A stretch of 64,000 nt of DNA, taken from Cylindrodendrum hubeiense. Taxonomy: Eukaryota > Ascomycota > Sordariomycetes > Hypocreales > Nectriaceae. This document shows, one piece after another, positions 1 through 10,808 of the stretch (position 1 is the first letter of the stretch; each line of letters starts with the position of its first letter). The stretch is from positions 42,468-106,467 of the forward strand of contig JAANBB010000101.1 in NCBI GenBank assembly GCA_014621425.1, in the 5' to 3' direction. The position numbers were made by a program, and so were the translations under genes. The notes below the pieces were generated by a model. That model ran no database searches. It was not told where the DNA came from and worked only from the letters and a program-made list of their open reading frames with translations.

Positions 1-1045
1 TTCATGGGGCATTGTCGCTGGCATTGGCCTTCTTATCCAGGTTATGATGACCTGTGCCTCTGCTGCAGTTACCCTCTCAATTGCCTTTAATACCCTCAGT
101 AATCATGGTACATGTACTGTTGGGTTTATTGGTATCGGATGCCTGGGCTGCTGGGTACTCTGTATGCCTCGAACTGTCAAGTTTGTGTCCCGCAGTGGCA
201 TACCATGTTTTGTCAGTATCATCGCCGCAGCTCTCATCGTTATGATCAGCCTCGGCGTCAAGGAACCCTCTCAAGCTCCTGAAGGATGGAAAGTCAAGAT
301 CGAGCTATTTGGCAACCCATCCTTCAGGGAGGTTTTTAATGCCTGCTTGAGGGTTATTTACGCCTTTGCGGGAAATCATACGTTTGTTTCCTACATGGCA
401 GAGATGAGAGACCCAATTAGGGACTTCCCATTTGCTCTCGGCTGGCTTGTTTCTATCTCCACGGTTCTCTACTCAATCCTTGCAATCACGATTTACTGCC
501 TGGCTGGGGAGTATACAACCTCGCCTGCTCTAGGTTCCGCACCTCTAATTCCAGCAAAAATTGCATATGGAATTATCATCCCGGCCATTTTCACTACTGG
601 CCTTGCTAACGGCCACGTGGGCATCAAATACATCTATATCGAGGTAATGCGCTGGATTAAGGCAACCGATGAAGTCACTCAGAATACGAAGAAGTCTTGG
701 ACTGTTTGGGCAACCTGCGTCACTGCGTACTGGATTATATGCTTCATTTTATCCAACGCTATCCCGATTTTCGACTCCATTTTATCCATCAGCTCAGCTA
801 CTACGTATGCATGGTTTACCTATGGAGTCAGTGCCGTCCTTTGGTTTTCCTTGAATAAGGGCTCTATGTTTGATGGGTGGAAGAAGATTTGCCTTTTCTG
901 TCTAAACTCCTTTCTTATTTTGTTTTCTCTCTTTTTAAATGGTGGTGGGTTATGGTCATCTATCACCGAGCTCTTGGATACCTTTGCCGACGACAGCACC
1001 ACGGTACAGGGGAGTTTCAGCTGTGGTGACAATGCTCTCTTCTAA
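1..1045 (+). CDS. Amino-acid transporter, AAAP family (5' truncated)
   Basis: The reading frame is open from base 2, so the N-terminus lies outside the window and about 347 residues are visible. They form repeated hydrophobic helices, and the visible start resembles the membrane core of fungal AAAP (Aa_trans) permeases such as Neurospora mtr-type neutral/aromatic amino-acid carriers. The segment AFAGNHTFVSYMAEM followed by RDPIRDFP matches the conserved inner region of that family, where a helix break is followed by a conserved Glu-Met and a charged loop. The protein should sit in the plasma membrane and import amino acids with protons. No intron is seen in the visible part. The stop is at 1043-1045. 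The substrate cannot be told from sequence, but the family call is fairly safe. Confidence 0.85.
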   Translation, partial: SWGIVAGIGLLIQVMMTCASAAVTLSIAFNTLSNHGTCTVGFIGIGCLGCWVLCMPRTVKFVSRSGIPCFVSIIAAALIVMISLGVKEPSQAPEGWKVKIELFGNPSFREVFNACLRVIYAFAGNHTFVSYMAEMRDPIRDFPFALGWLVSISTVLYSILAITIYCLAGEYTTSPALGSAPLIPAKIAYGIIIPAIFTTGLANGHVGIKYIYIEVMRWIKATDEVTQNTKKSWTVWATCVTAYWIICFILSNAIPIFDSILSISSATTYAWFTYGVSAVLWFSLNKGSMFDGWKKICLFCLNSFLILFSLFLNGGGLWSSITELLDTFADDSTTVQGSFSCGDNALF

Positions 1046-1285
1046 ACTGGAATTCTTCAAATTGGCAATACTCACTGTTTGTATTTCTTCTCTCAAACAT
1101 TCTTTATACTCAACGATGAATTTTATCACATGAAGTATTGTGCTGGAAATGAGTAATTGACATGTGAAGGGCATACTAAACGGCGGAAATAACCGATATA
1201 CAAGTGATCTAATTTAATATTTAGTCCATTTTGTATTTCTAGATAAATATGTCTCTTTCAACAACTCTGGGCTAGAACTGCGAGA

Positions 1286-2394
1286 TCACTCAGCAGTCCA
1301 GCTGGGGTTGCGCTTTCCGAGAAATGCACTGACGCCTTCTTCCTTGTCCTTGGTTCCAAAAGCAAAGTAGTACAGGTTCCGTTCAAACTCGTCATCTCGG
1401 CCGAGGTCATCCGCTACACATCTGTGAGAAAGGTTCAAGAGAGTAGAGTGGGCCAGAGTTGGCTTACATCGGGACACGGCATCTTTAGCCAACGAAAGTG
1501 CTGTCGGGCTGGAGGCTGCTAGTTTCGATGATACGTTGATAGCACTTTTTAGAACTGTACCAGGCTCAAAGAGCTGAGCGACGAGGCCCACTGAGAGTGC
1601 CTCAGTCGCGGTGATGGGCGCAGCTAGAAGAATCATTTGCATAGCCTATTCTCATACGTTATCAATAGGTGTGCATGGCATGATAGATGATGTGAGGTAA
1701 GAGATAGGTACCTTGAACTTCCCCACGGCATTGGTTAGCCTCTGAGTGCCGCCTGCTCCGGGAATCAAGCCAAGGGTGACTTCGGGCAACCCGAAGCGGC
1801 CGATGTTAGAAGCGAAGATCAGGTCGCACTATTTGCAACTTGACGTCAGCGGATAATGGTTCTGCATACTAGTATGTGGTTTCTCAACTGCCGAAGGATC
1901 GACTGTGCTTACCATGAGAGCCACCTCGAAACCTCCACCAAGCTGCCGGGTAACCTGCGTTAGTTGTGCCTTGGATAGGAAACTAGTAAACTGGAGAAGA
2001 TGGAGTCAAACCACTCACCGCCATTCCCTCAACTGCCGCGATCAAAGGCTTACGCACGGCGCGCATCCCGTCGCAAAGGTTGCTGAGATAGCGGCAACCC
2101 CGCGCCGCCTCTGCATCCATCTCCGATATCTCTTTGATATCCGCGCCCGCTGTTGAAGAAGGTTAGATAATTTCTACACTTAGAGAGGTATCAATGGTGC
2201 TTACCGGAAAAATAAGTGCTGGTCCCGGTGATGATGATGACCCGTACTGCCTTGTCCTTGGCTGCGACGGACAGCTGCTCCAGGAAGACCGAGATCAGCT
2301 CCGCCGACAGCGCATTTCTCTTGCTAGGCCGGTTGAAGGCGAGAACCCGCACTCCCTTTTCCGGAGTGGAAGAAATGATCAATGCTTCAGTCAT
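1286..2394 (-). CDS. Enoyl-CoA hydratase/isomerase (crotonase family), 5 exons
   Basis: Exons read on the minus strand are 2394-2205, 2149-2019, 1954-1913, 1828-1712 and 1645-1286. They join in frame to 279 residues. The N-terminal part gives the crotonase start ([14 protein letters not shown]) and the loop ending SAGADIKE that forms the CoA-thioester oxyanion site. QLGGGFE supplies the second oxyanion Gly and the first catalytic Glu. [18 protein letters not shown] supplies the second catalytic Glu, so the enzyme looks like an active hydratase adding water to trans-2-enoyl-CoA. The C-terminal [10 protein letters not shown] is also family-typical. The last residues are TAE, so there is no C-terminal peroxisomal signal. 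A role in fatty-acid or branched-chain amino-acid breakdown is likely. The third exon is only 42 bases and would be easy to miss in automatic annotation. Confidence 0.9.
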
Positions 2395-3870
2395 TTTGTC
2401 AATTTTCGTGTGGTTGTAGTAGCCGAAGTAAGAGAGTTGGGAAGTGTGTTGGTGAAGTCAACCACTGTTACTAAACGAAAGGTGAGAGAAGAGCAGTGAA
2501 TCAGTGATTTCCAACCGTAACTGAGACCAGCGGGATTAGCCGGTGCCACGTTGGCTAAATTACCAGTTTTTGCGTGATTGGAAAATCGAGCCGTGAATGT
2601 CGATCATTTGACACGTAACAAAGCCATGTCTAAGACTCAGCAAGTGAATCGGCCATAGCTAGACATCTCAACTGAGACAGAGAATCCACCCCGAGCCAAC
2701 ACGGTAAGACGAGGTATAGTGCCGCGCCCAATTGACTGATCGTCGACTCACTTGAGTCATTTTGACAGAGGAGGTTGGTTGACAACCACTCGATTCGGCA
2801 TCTTGGTGGATGATCTGCCCATCCTTGCACCAGAGCAGGGCGCCCTCAGCTTGGTCCGCGCTGGGTTCTGGCGCTAACAATCCCGACCAGGGGGTACAAA
2901 GCCACTGGCGGGACTACCGACTACCTAGCATGGGTTCATACTGGGGAATCGGCGATAAATGGACCGATCCCGTAGCCTCGACCAGGAATACAGCCATCAA
3001 TGGCAACTTAACCGCCGCGGCCGAATAGTTACCGGAGCTGATTGTCGTTGACAGGAGGGTCCCGCCGACGATCACAGCCCTAGCCGAGCCACGCGTCTAA
3101 GCAAGCGCATGCGCGAACATGGTCCCGGCCCTTGTCAAGCTGACGCTAGCTCGAGATGCTGCACGTCTCCAAGCACGATGCTGCAGTTCCCGCGTATGTT
3201 GAAGGTTCTTAGTCTCCTTCACGTGCCGCTCCCGGACAATGCGTCCGTTCATGCAGCCGTGTTGGGATGCCCCGCTTGGCAAGCGCTACGTCTCAGAACC
3301 TCAACCTCCGAGTGTGAGATTCATCGTCATGTGCTTTTTGTAGTCGAGCCATTCAGCTCAATAGCGGACTGATGAGCCGCGATACTCTCCCAAAGTGTTG
3401 ACAACTGCCTTAGTCTTTTTAGAAGAGTGGGATTTGGTGTGATAGCACTGCAGCTATGACCCACCTCTCTACTGCAATCGAGGAGAAAGATCATCAATCA
3501 CCAACTGTGAAAGCCTTTGGCATGCAATATCATGCATTTTCAAGCTGCTAGTAGCTTGGTATTTGCGCTTGATCACTGCCAACAGCCATGTAGTCTCGTC
3601 GCCGGTGGCTATTCCCAACCGTTGTTCAGCTTGAGTTGAACAAGTAGTGATGATAAGATCGTCTGTGACACACAAAAAGAGCGGGCCTTTGAAATAAATG
3701 ATGAATATATTAACTGCCGACTAGAAACTCAGTGAAGAACTTAAGTCGCTATTCTTCAAGCTTAATTATACCTCACTGAGTTCGTATTGAGTTCACTCAT
3801 CATTCATACCGTCATTCGTCAACAGTAGTAATAATTCACTGCACCCAAGACGATACGATACTCCCTGCCA
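2395..3870. other. Intergenic, no gene recognised
   Basis: This 1.5 kb lies between two divergent starts: the hydratase at 2394 (-) and the adenylation-domain gene at 3871 (+). Only short overlapping open frames with no recognisable protein character are present. The middle part (about 2700-3300) is GC-rich and the last 250 bases are AT-rich with pyrimidine stretches, as expected for an ascomycete promoter and 5' leader. I see no repeat or mobile element. Confidence 0.6.
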
Positions 3871-6800
3871 ATGGAGAAACCTTCAGAGCCAGCTGTGGCC
3901 TGTCAGCGTCCGATGCTCATATCCTTCAGCTACGGAATGTTGCATCCCCCACGCTTCTCAACAATTACTGCAGCCTTCTATCATCATGTGGCTACTCGGC
4001 CTGATGATATTGCTGCTCGTGATCTATCCATGGAGCCCCCTGCAACTATCACTTATGGAGAACTTGCCTCGAGAAGTGCCCGACTCGCAGAGAAGTTACG
4101 AAAGTTAGGGGTCGTCCCAGGAGACCGGGTCCCTCTCGTTGTAAAGAGGGGAATTGACATGCTTGTTGGTATCATTTCTGTCTTATCTTGCCGAGCCCAA
4201 TACGTCCCTCTTGACGGAACTGTTGTCCCTGATGCAACTCTACGATTCATCTTGGAGCAAACCCGTGGACGCACCGTATTGGCTCTGCGATCCACTCGTC
4301 ATCGACTGGAAGAAATTCCCGGAACCAAAGTTCTTGCGATCGACGAAATGGATGATCAAGAAGGGGAACAAAGTGCTCCGCACGGAATGCCGCAGTGCCT
4401 CGTTAGCCCCGACGATGGATGCTATGTAATCTACACCTCAGGTATGTCCAGAATATGTCCACGTAACATGGGCTGAGCTGAAACGCGATAGGTACCTCAG
4501 GAACACCCAAGGGTGTCGATGTCACTCATCGAAATGTCACAAACCTCATCTGTCAATCACCAGGTGACTTAGGAATTACCCCAGGCACCCGTGTTGGCCA
4601 GGTGTTAAGCATAAGCTTCGACATGGGTAAGTTCCGTTCCATGCTACCTCCGTACTCAGAGCTGACTGGCACGCGATTCTTTAGCGGCATGGGAAATGCT
4701 TGGTTGTCTTGTTAATGGGGGGACCCTGATCCTCCGAGGTTCAAATTGGCAACAAGCCTTGCAAGAGGTGACGGAAACGAATCTTGAAATATTTCCTGTC
4801 TAACAGCTTTTTCAGATTGACGTTCTTATATGCACCCCGAGCATACTAGCCAAATACATACCCGCAGATTACCCAAACATCAAGGTTGTTGCTACTGCTG
4901 GCGAGCCTTCTTCACAGAGGTTAGTTCTACTGCGTCTTATTCGTACTCAAAATGCTAATAGTTTCTCAGGTTGGCTGATACCTGGGCCTCTCACTGCACG
5001 TATTACAATTGCTGTGGCCCAACAGAAACGACTATTGTCAACACGATGCACAAGCATCAGCCTCATCAGCCATTGTCTATCGGCACGCCGACACCAAATA
5101 ACAACGTCTATTTACTTAAGAATGACGACCTCCCCGCAGAGATTGGTGAAGTTGGCATCATGTGGGCTGGTGGATTAAGTGTCACGCGTGGCTACGTTGC
5201 CCTACCGGAGAAAACGGCCGAGAAATACAAACTTGATCCCTTCAAAAATGACAGGTAATGTGAAGCAATCCAAACCGTAAGATCTTTAATGGACTAACTT
5301 TCATAGATCCAAAATGTATAATACCGGAGACCTTTGCCGATGGAACATGAATGGTTCCTTGGAAATTTTGGGGCGGGCTGATGATCAAGTCAAAGTGAAG
5401 GTATGATGGCCACAGCAGTTGTCAAACCTGTGCGTTGTTAACAATCATAGGGTTTTCGAGTGGAACTGGATGGTGTAGCCACATCTATAGCCTCTTGTCA
5501 ATCTGTCCATAGAGCAACTGCTCTTCTCATCGATGGCGAGATCCATGGATTCCTCACTCCCAGAGACTGTGATCTTGAGATGGTGGTAGAATCCGTCAAG
5601 AAAAGTCAACCTTACTATGGCATTCCATCTCAGTTTCACTTGTTGGACTCATTGCCTATGACGGACAATGGAAAAATTGACAAGAAGTCTCTGATGGCTG
5701 ATACGACTGCAGTCAAGTGGAGCCCTCCCATATGCGAAAAGACATCCACAGGGCTCATTCGACACCCTGAAGCCACTCTTCTGGGCCATAGCAGATCCGA
5801 CTCCTCCGCGTCAACTCTCACCCAAAACAGCTCAGCATCTGAAAAGTCGGATATCACTGTGGTGGGAGAGGATGTCGACCTCGAAGCCGCTCTCCCAGAA
5901 AAGAGGCACCGAAAACACATCCGTGGTCTACGATATCGTGCTCTCATCATCTACCGCCGTTTATTCACTCTGGTCGGCATATTCAACATCGCAGCAGCCA
6001 TCGCGCTTCTGTTCTCTGGAATCCAGAGGGAATGGATAGGCACCATCACAGCCATCAACCTCGCCACTGCAGTACTCATTAGACAGGACTTCGTTATCAA
6101 CGTTCTATACACGGTCGCTTGCAGCGTACCAAAGTCTTGGCCACTATCCATCCGAACTCGGTGCGCGAAGATATACCATCTTGGCGGCGTTCACTCCGGC
6201 GCCGCGATAAGCGCGGGCGCGTGGCTCCTGGCTGCCAACATTGGGGATGTTGTGTGCATGACCTCAGAATGCACAGGTTGGGGTCATCAATCTCTTGGCG
6301 GGAAAGTCATATCTTGGATGCTTTCAGCTCTTTTTTTCGTCATGTTCTTGCTTGCGTGGCCATCTGTGCGCAAGACACATCATGACTTGTTCGAGAAAAC
6401 GCATCGCTTGGTCGGATGGACAATGCTTGGCCTGTTTTGGGCCCAAGTCGTCGTCACCTGCAATGACACCAAGGATTCAGACATTTCCCTCGGAGGTGCA
6501 TGTGTACGGTCAGCCTCGTTCTGGCTCCTTGCTGTTGCAACTACAAGTGTCGCCTCGTCGTGGGTGTTTCTCCGCAAAGTACCTGTACAGGCGGAAGTCC
6601 TCTCGGACCACGCCGTGAGACTGCATTTCGACTATACTGTTCCGGTCAACGGATCATTCACTCGCCTATCCAAGCGCCCTCTCCTGGAGTGGCATTCTTT
6701 TGCCACTATTCCAGCCCCAGAGGCTATCAATGGGCGCCCAAAGGGTTATTCACTCGTTGTCTCGAATGCGGGCGACTGGACCAAGTCAACCATACATCAA

Positions 6801-7208
6801 AGTCCAACCCACCTTTGGACTCGTGGACTCCCCACTTGCGGAGTTATGCGCATCGCTACTCTCTTCAATCGCGTGGTCTTAATTGCCACTGGGTCGGGGA
6901 TTGGGCCTGTTCTAGGGCACATCCAGAACCCATCCTGCGCAACCCAACTCATTTGGTCAACATCTCAACCAGAAAAGGCATTTGGCCACGAACTATGCAG
7001 TGTTATCAAGGACAAGATGCCTGGCTCAGTCATTCATGATACCAAGAGACTGGGTCGCCCAGATCTTGTCAAGATGGGCTTCAACCTGGCAAAAGGGTTC
7101 AAGGCAGAGGCCGTGATCATTATAGCAAACGAGAAAATTACTAAAAAGGTAGTTTACGGGCTTGAGACAAGAGGGATACCTGCGTACGGAGCAATTTGGG
7201 ACAGCTAA
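3871..7208 (+). CDS. Adenylation domain fused to TmpA-like membrane flavoprotein (NRPS-like), 7 exons
   Basis: Exons 3871-4441, 4492-4626, 4685-4767, 4816-4919, 4970-5254, 5307-5400 and 5451-7208 join in frame. The N-terminal half is an AMP-binding domain with the core motifs in order: [12 protein letters not shown] (A3), NCCGPTETT (A5), YNTGDLCRW (A7), [17 protein letters not shown] (A8) and [10 protein letters not shown] (A10). No carrier-protein domain follows; a Ser-rich linker leads directly into several membrane helices with spaced histidines (near YHLGGVHSG and [14 protein letters not shown]). The end is a ferredoxin-reductase-like module with HSFA and IATGSGIGP, typical of FAD/NAD(P) binding. 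The architecture resembles the Aspergillus nidulans TmpA/TmpB group of membrane flavoproteins linked to conidiation signalling; that link is from memory. The adenylated substrate is unknown. It is probably a plasma-membrane enzyme that activates an acid and reduces it or transfers electrons. Confidence 0.85.
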
Positions 7209-7896
7209 GTGAGTTTGGTGTAGCTAGCTGGGAATCCCTTCATTTTTTCAGTTGCTAGCGTGCAGGGTGGATGGATGGAACTTTTGGTCGTTTGGGTATT
7301 CTTTTGGGGTTAAGGACCGGGGAGCTACGAAACTGGAGCCGCCAAGGTCGGGAGTGATGACGTTTCTTCTTTTGGGGGCTTTGAGACATGTATTTCGACG
7401 TGGGCGACGGGCTTTGGGTACAATACTATTCAATATATGCTATCATCTATGAACTCCCTAAAAGTAAAGACAATTCACACCAGTTCTCCCTATTTCGTAT
7501 TCATCCACAAGTCGAATCCTTCATGCTCTTGGTAGATTTCTCAAGATCGCGAAGATCAAATGTGTTCGACATTTTTAACGCCTCCCCTCACTTGGGACGA
7601 GATCATTAGTAAGGTGTGGGAGAGGAATGTAGAGGCTGAAGCCGAACGCGGAACTAGCTGCTCACATTCATAATCAAGGGCGACGTAAGGTTCATTTTAA
7701 CGCCACAATCATCAAAATTGGCGTAGAAGGTGTCTTCACCATTTGCTGAGTGACAAACTTACGCAAGCCACTTTCGGTCGCGGCCTTCTAAAGAAAAGTA
7801 TAAGAACGGCAGCCTCCATGTCTCGACGCCGGAATAACGTACATTCCAAGATGTTATTTGACACTCATTCCCTAAACCCCTGGTCGATTTATTACC
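7209..7896 (+). other. Intergenic, no gene recognised
   Basis: This stretch separates the end of the adenylation-flavoprotein gene from the rhodopsin-like gene on the same strand. It should hold the terminator of the first and the promoter of the second. Short open frames here have no recognisable character, and no repeat is seen. Confidence 0.5.
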
Positions 7897-9370
7897 ATGG
7901 AAGTCGAGAACAACCTCCGGCCAGACTTTGACGAGGGCTTTGCAATACACAGCCGTCTCCTTTCCTGTTGGCGAATGTCATCGACATCTCCAAGCAAGAG
8001 ATTATAGTAGTCATCACAGAAATGGCACCTGGAAAAAAAGCCATTCTGGTCCGACCCCTCCCCCTCATCGATTTGGATTTCTCGTTGACAAGACTTTGGT
8101 TCAAATTTAGATTGCAGGATGGCTTCTGGTCGCTGTCGCCACGGCCGTCATCATCGCCCGTTTATACCTACGGATCAAGATTCAGCATCGAAGATTGCTG
8201 GTCAGCGACTTACTCATATGCGGGGCTTGGGTTACTGCGGTCTGGCTGAACTCTTTCAACATTGTTATTGCACGATACGGCGCATTCGACCCCCCTCCAG
8301 TAAATAAAACAACGGCGGGCTCCCAAGACAACGCTCAAGATTTTCAATTCAGTCTCAAGGTACAGTTATTTTATCGACGAGGGATTGATTAGATACCGAA
8401 AAAGAGAAACCTGGACTAACTAAGACATGATAGATCTTCTGGCTAGTGAATGTCCCGTTCTTGCTGGTTCTATACCTATCCCAAGCTACACTGCTTTCGA
8501 TGTATCTGCAAATATTTCCCGATTTCATGCAGAAGCGGAGATTATTCTTATGGGCAACGCTTATATATGTTGCTCTCTCATTTGCAGCTAGTATGCTTGT
8601 GTTATGTCTTACTTGCTTACCGATTGACACCAACTGGTTAGTTCAATCATTCGCTACAAGCAAGACGCGAAACGCAAAGACATACTGACAAATTGGGATT
8701 AGGGAGCTTTCAGAAGCGTGCCCGAGCCATGTTAGAGCAATGGTATTTACAATAATTTGGGCTCTACACATCGTTGGGGACCTTCTAGGTGAGATACGCG
8801 TAGCTAGTCAGTCAGCTGCAGAGCACGACAAACTAACCCGCATAGTATTCTCTCTGCCTTGGCTTATCATTCCAGGATTAAATATGAGGAGGTCACTCAA
8901 GGCGGGAGTCTATTTTACGTTTCTCCTGGGTATAATAAATATCGCATTCGACATACTCCGGTTTGTTGCAGTTACAGAATCAACCGTCGACACTCATGTT
9001 GATCTCAGTACAGTCGGTACGTCAATCTTTCCCCACCTCTGATATAATTTCCTGGCAACAAAGTCCATCAGAGCTAATTTAAAAACCTTTTACGATTATA
9101 GGACTTTGGGGCACTCTTGACTGCAACGTAAGTCTTATCATTGCGTGTCTGCCGTCATTGAGGCCGTACTTTGGCAGTTCCACAGACAGCATCAAGGATA
9201 ATAAGAAGATTAATAAGATACCAAGCCGCAAGGTATCAGAGGCAAGGCTCAATGGAATTGATTATGTAGGATCTAGCGGTCTACACAACGCACGTTCGTC
9301 TTCATTCAACTCAAATAGCTTGGACAACGGTCTCGAGGAAGATCAAACAGTGGCATCAGTTATGGTGTAA
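7897..9370 (+). CDS. Rhodopsin-like seven-helix fungal membrane protein, multi-exon
   Basis: Five coding exons are clear: 8111-8359, 8434-8636, 8703-8788, 8846-9016 and 9102-9370. They read continuously through GT-AG introns. The helices begin with AGWLLVAVATAVIIARLYLR, continue with LYLSQATLLSMYLQIFP, and end with LWGTLDCNVSLIIACLPSLR. That last block is a hallmark of the fungal rhodopsin-like/PTH11-related integral membrane family, and the hydrophilic tail of about 70 residues after it is also typical. The first exon is uncertain. An ATG at 7897 opens a frame that stops after 36 codons, so it must splice into 8111 or nearby, but no strong donor fits the phase; an ATG at 8022 is another option. 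Members are surface sensors or receptors of mostly unknown ligand. Confidence 0.7.
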
Positions 9371-9725
9371 GATGGAATCTTGTTTCAGTTTACAATTAGC
9401 TAAGGATGGTGCTTCATTTGGATAATAGGATATTTTAAACCAACAATTCTTGATCGTGAAGCTAGCCAGAATTTTAGACAAAAATATGTCCTGTAGGCAG
9501 ACATGAGGTGAAACACCCTTTTTTTGAGAGAAATTTGCACGGGGTAGAAATAATCAAATGATACCACACGGAGACGAACATTTCAATGTCTACCGTACAC
9601 TATGATGCGACAAACCGATAGCGCTTGAGGTGTATGACTAAAATTCGTAACAAACGAAATCATCACTAGCTTGACGACTAGGGTTGTTGTTGACTTCCAA
9701 ACCCTTCTCACTATCGATCTCTCAG
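9371..9725. other. Convergent intergenic region
   Basis: This is the 3' flank shared by the rhodopsin-like gene (+) and the multispanning protein gene (-). It is AT-rich and has no coding character. Confidence 0.5.
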
Positions 9726-10808
9726 TCAAAGGGAGCCTAACAGCTGCTCGTGGGAAGTTTTCCTTTCCTCAATTGACTCGCGCAACAGGTGGATCTCGTA
9801 TGTCGCTACAATACGAGACAAGACAGCCCCGGCTATCATGCGAAAAATAACCGGGAGGGTGTCATTGACTGAGATGAAAAGCGCCGAAGAGAACACTAAT
9901 GTCCCAAAGATGATGTGGCAGGCAGTAAAAGTTGTTGTCAGCAAAGAAAATGCTGCAAAGACCAGCGATTCTGGTCGCGCGCTAAAAATGACACCAGAAC
10001 GCCGCGTAAAAATGCTTCGTGTGCCTCGTACGATCCAAAAATTGTGCCTCACCCGCTCGGTGTCAGCCATGTCATCTCTTTTTGTCATGACAGAAATTCG
10101 AAAATGCATCGTAATGATTGCCATGGCATGGATAACCCAACCAAGGAAAGCCCATAGAAGAACCAAATATTCAGCGTTGGGAACAACCGTGAAAGTAGTT
10201 CTAGCCCCCAGCTGCCATGTTAACTGGCCGGTATTTGCGACTGAAGCCATTGCCAGCATGTATTCGATAATGATAACAATATAGTCGAACTTCTGTAGAA
10301 CCTTCGGTCTCGGTGAGGGTTTATGCCGAAGGCTTTCAATGACGGACTCATATTCGGATGATCGATAGACGTTCAGAGCCGGCGATCCCATAGCCACAGA
10401 GAATCCAAGAACATATCGATGGCTGAGAAGGGCTAGAATGGCGGTGTCCTGGGGGCGGATTCCAAGAGCGGCAATAATAGTAGGCAGTAGGCTAAGAATA
10501 AGAGCCGCAGAAGCCATTTTATTTTTAATTATTTCAGGTGCAGCTTCTAAAATGCAATCGACAACCTCGTGAGTCATAGAATCGAGTTTGAAAAGCTTAA
10601 GGATGGGGCGGACATTAGTGGCATTATCCCGATTGTCAAGGTATTCATTATACTCCGTGGAGCAGTTGTCGCGGAGAATTCTTTGCAAGCCGGCATTGTA
10701 ATTCGGATAAAAAGACTCGAGTGGGTTGCTCCAGCTCGCCATCGTCGGGGAGGCGAGCAGTATTAGGCCAAAAATGGACGAAAGAAAGGGAGACCAAATT
10801 CTGTTCAT
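9726..10808 (-). CDS. Multispanning membrane protein of unknown function
   Basis: This is a single 360-residue frame with no intron. The first 24 residues (MNRIWSPFLSSIFGLILLAS, then PTMA) look like a signal peptide. About 70 polar residues follow, with two cysteines (in DNCSTEY and VVDCILEA) that could pair outside the cell. Then come roughly six hydrophobic segments, including SAALILSLLPTIIAALGI, DYIVIIIEYMLAMASVANT and LVLLWAFLGWVIHAMAIIT, and a short charged tail (SIEERKTSHEQLLG). I do not recognise a characterised family. Signal peptide plus an extracellular Cys pair plus several helices suggests a plasma-membrane protein. It converges on the rhodopsin-like gene, which gives no functional hint. 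Confidence 0.75.
   Translation of the reverse strand: MNRIWSPFLSSIFGLILLASPTMASWSNPLESFYPNYNAGLQRILRDNCSTEYNEYLDNRDNATNVRPILKLFKLDSMTHEVVDCILEAAPEIIKNKMASAALILSLLPTIIAALGIRPQDTAILALLSHRYVLGFSVAMGSPALNVYRSSEYESVIESLRHKPSPRPKVLQKFDYIVIIIEYMLAMASVANTGQLTWQLGARTTFTVVPNAEYLVLLWAFLGWVIHAMAIITMHFRISVMTKRDDMADTERVRHNFWIVRGTRSIFTRRSGVIFSARPESLVFAAFSLLTTTFTACHIIFGTLVFSSALFISVNDTLPVIFRMIAGAVLSRIVATYEIHLLRESIEERKTSHEQLLGSL

Noticed and set aside
5770..5800. LLGHS in the linker after the adenylation domain as a carrier-protein motif (LGGHS)
   Set aside because: The surrounding residues are a Ser/Thr-rich low-complexity linker without the helices of a carrier domain.
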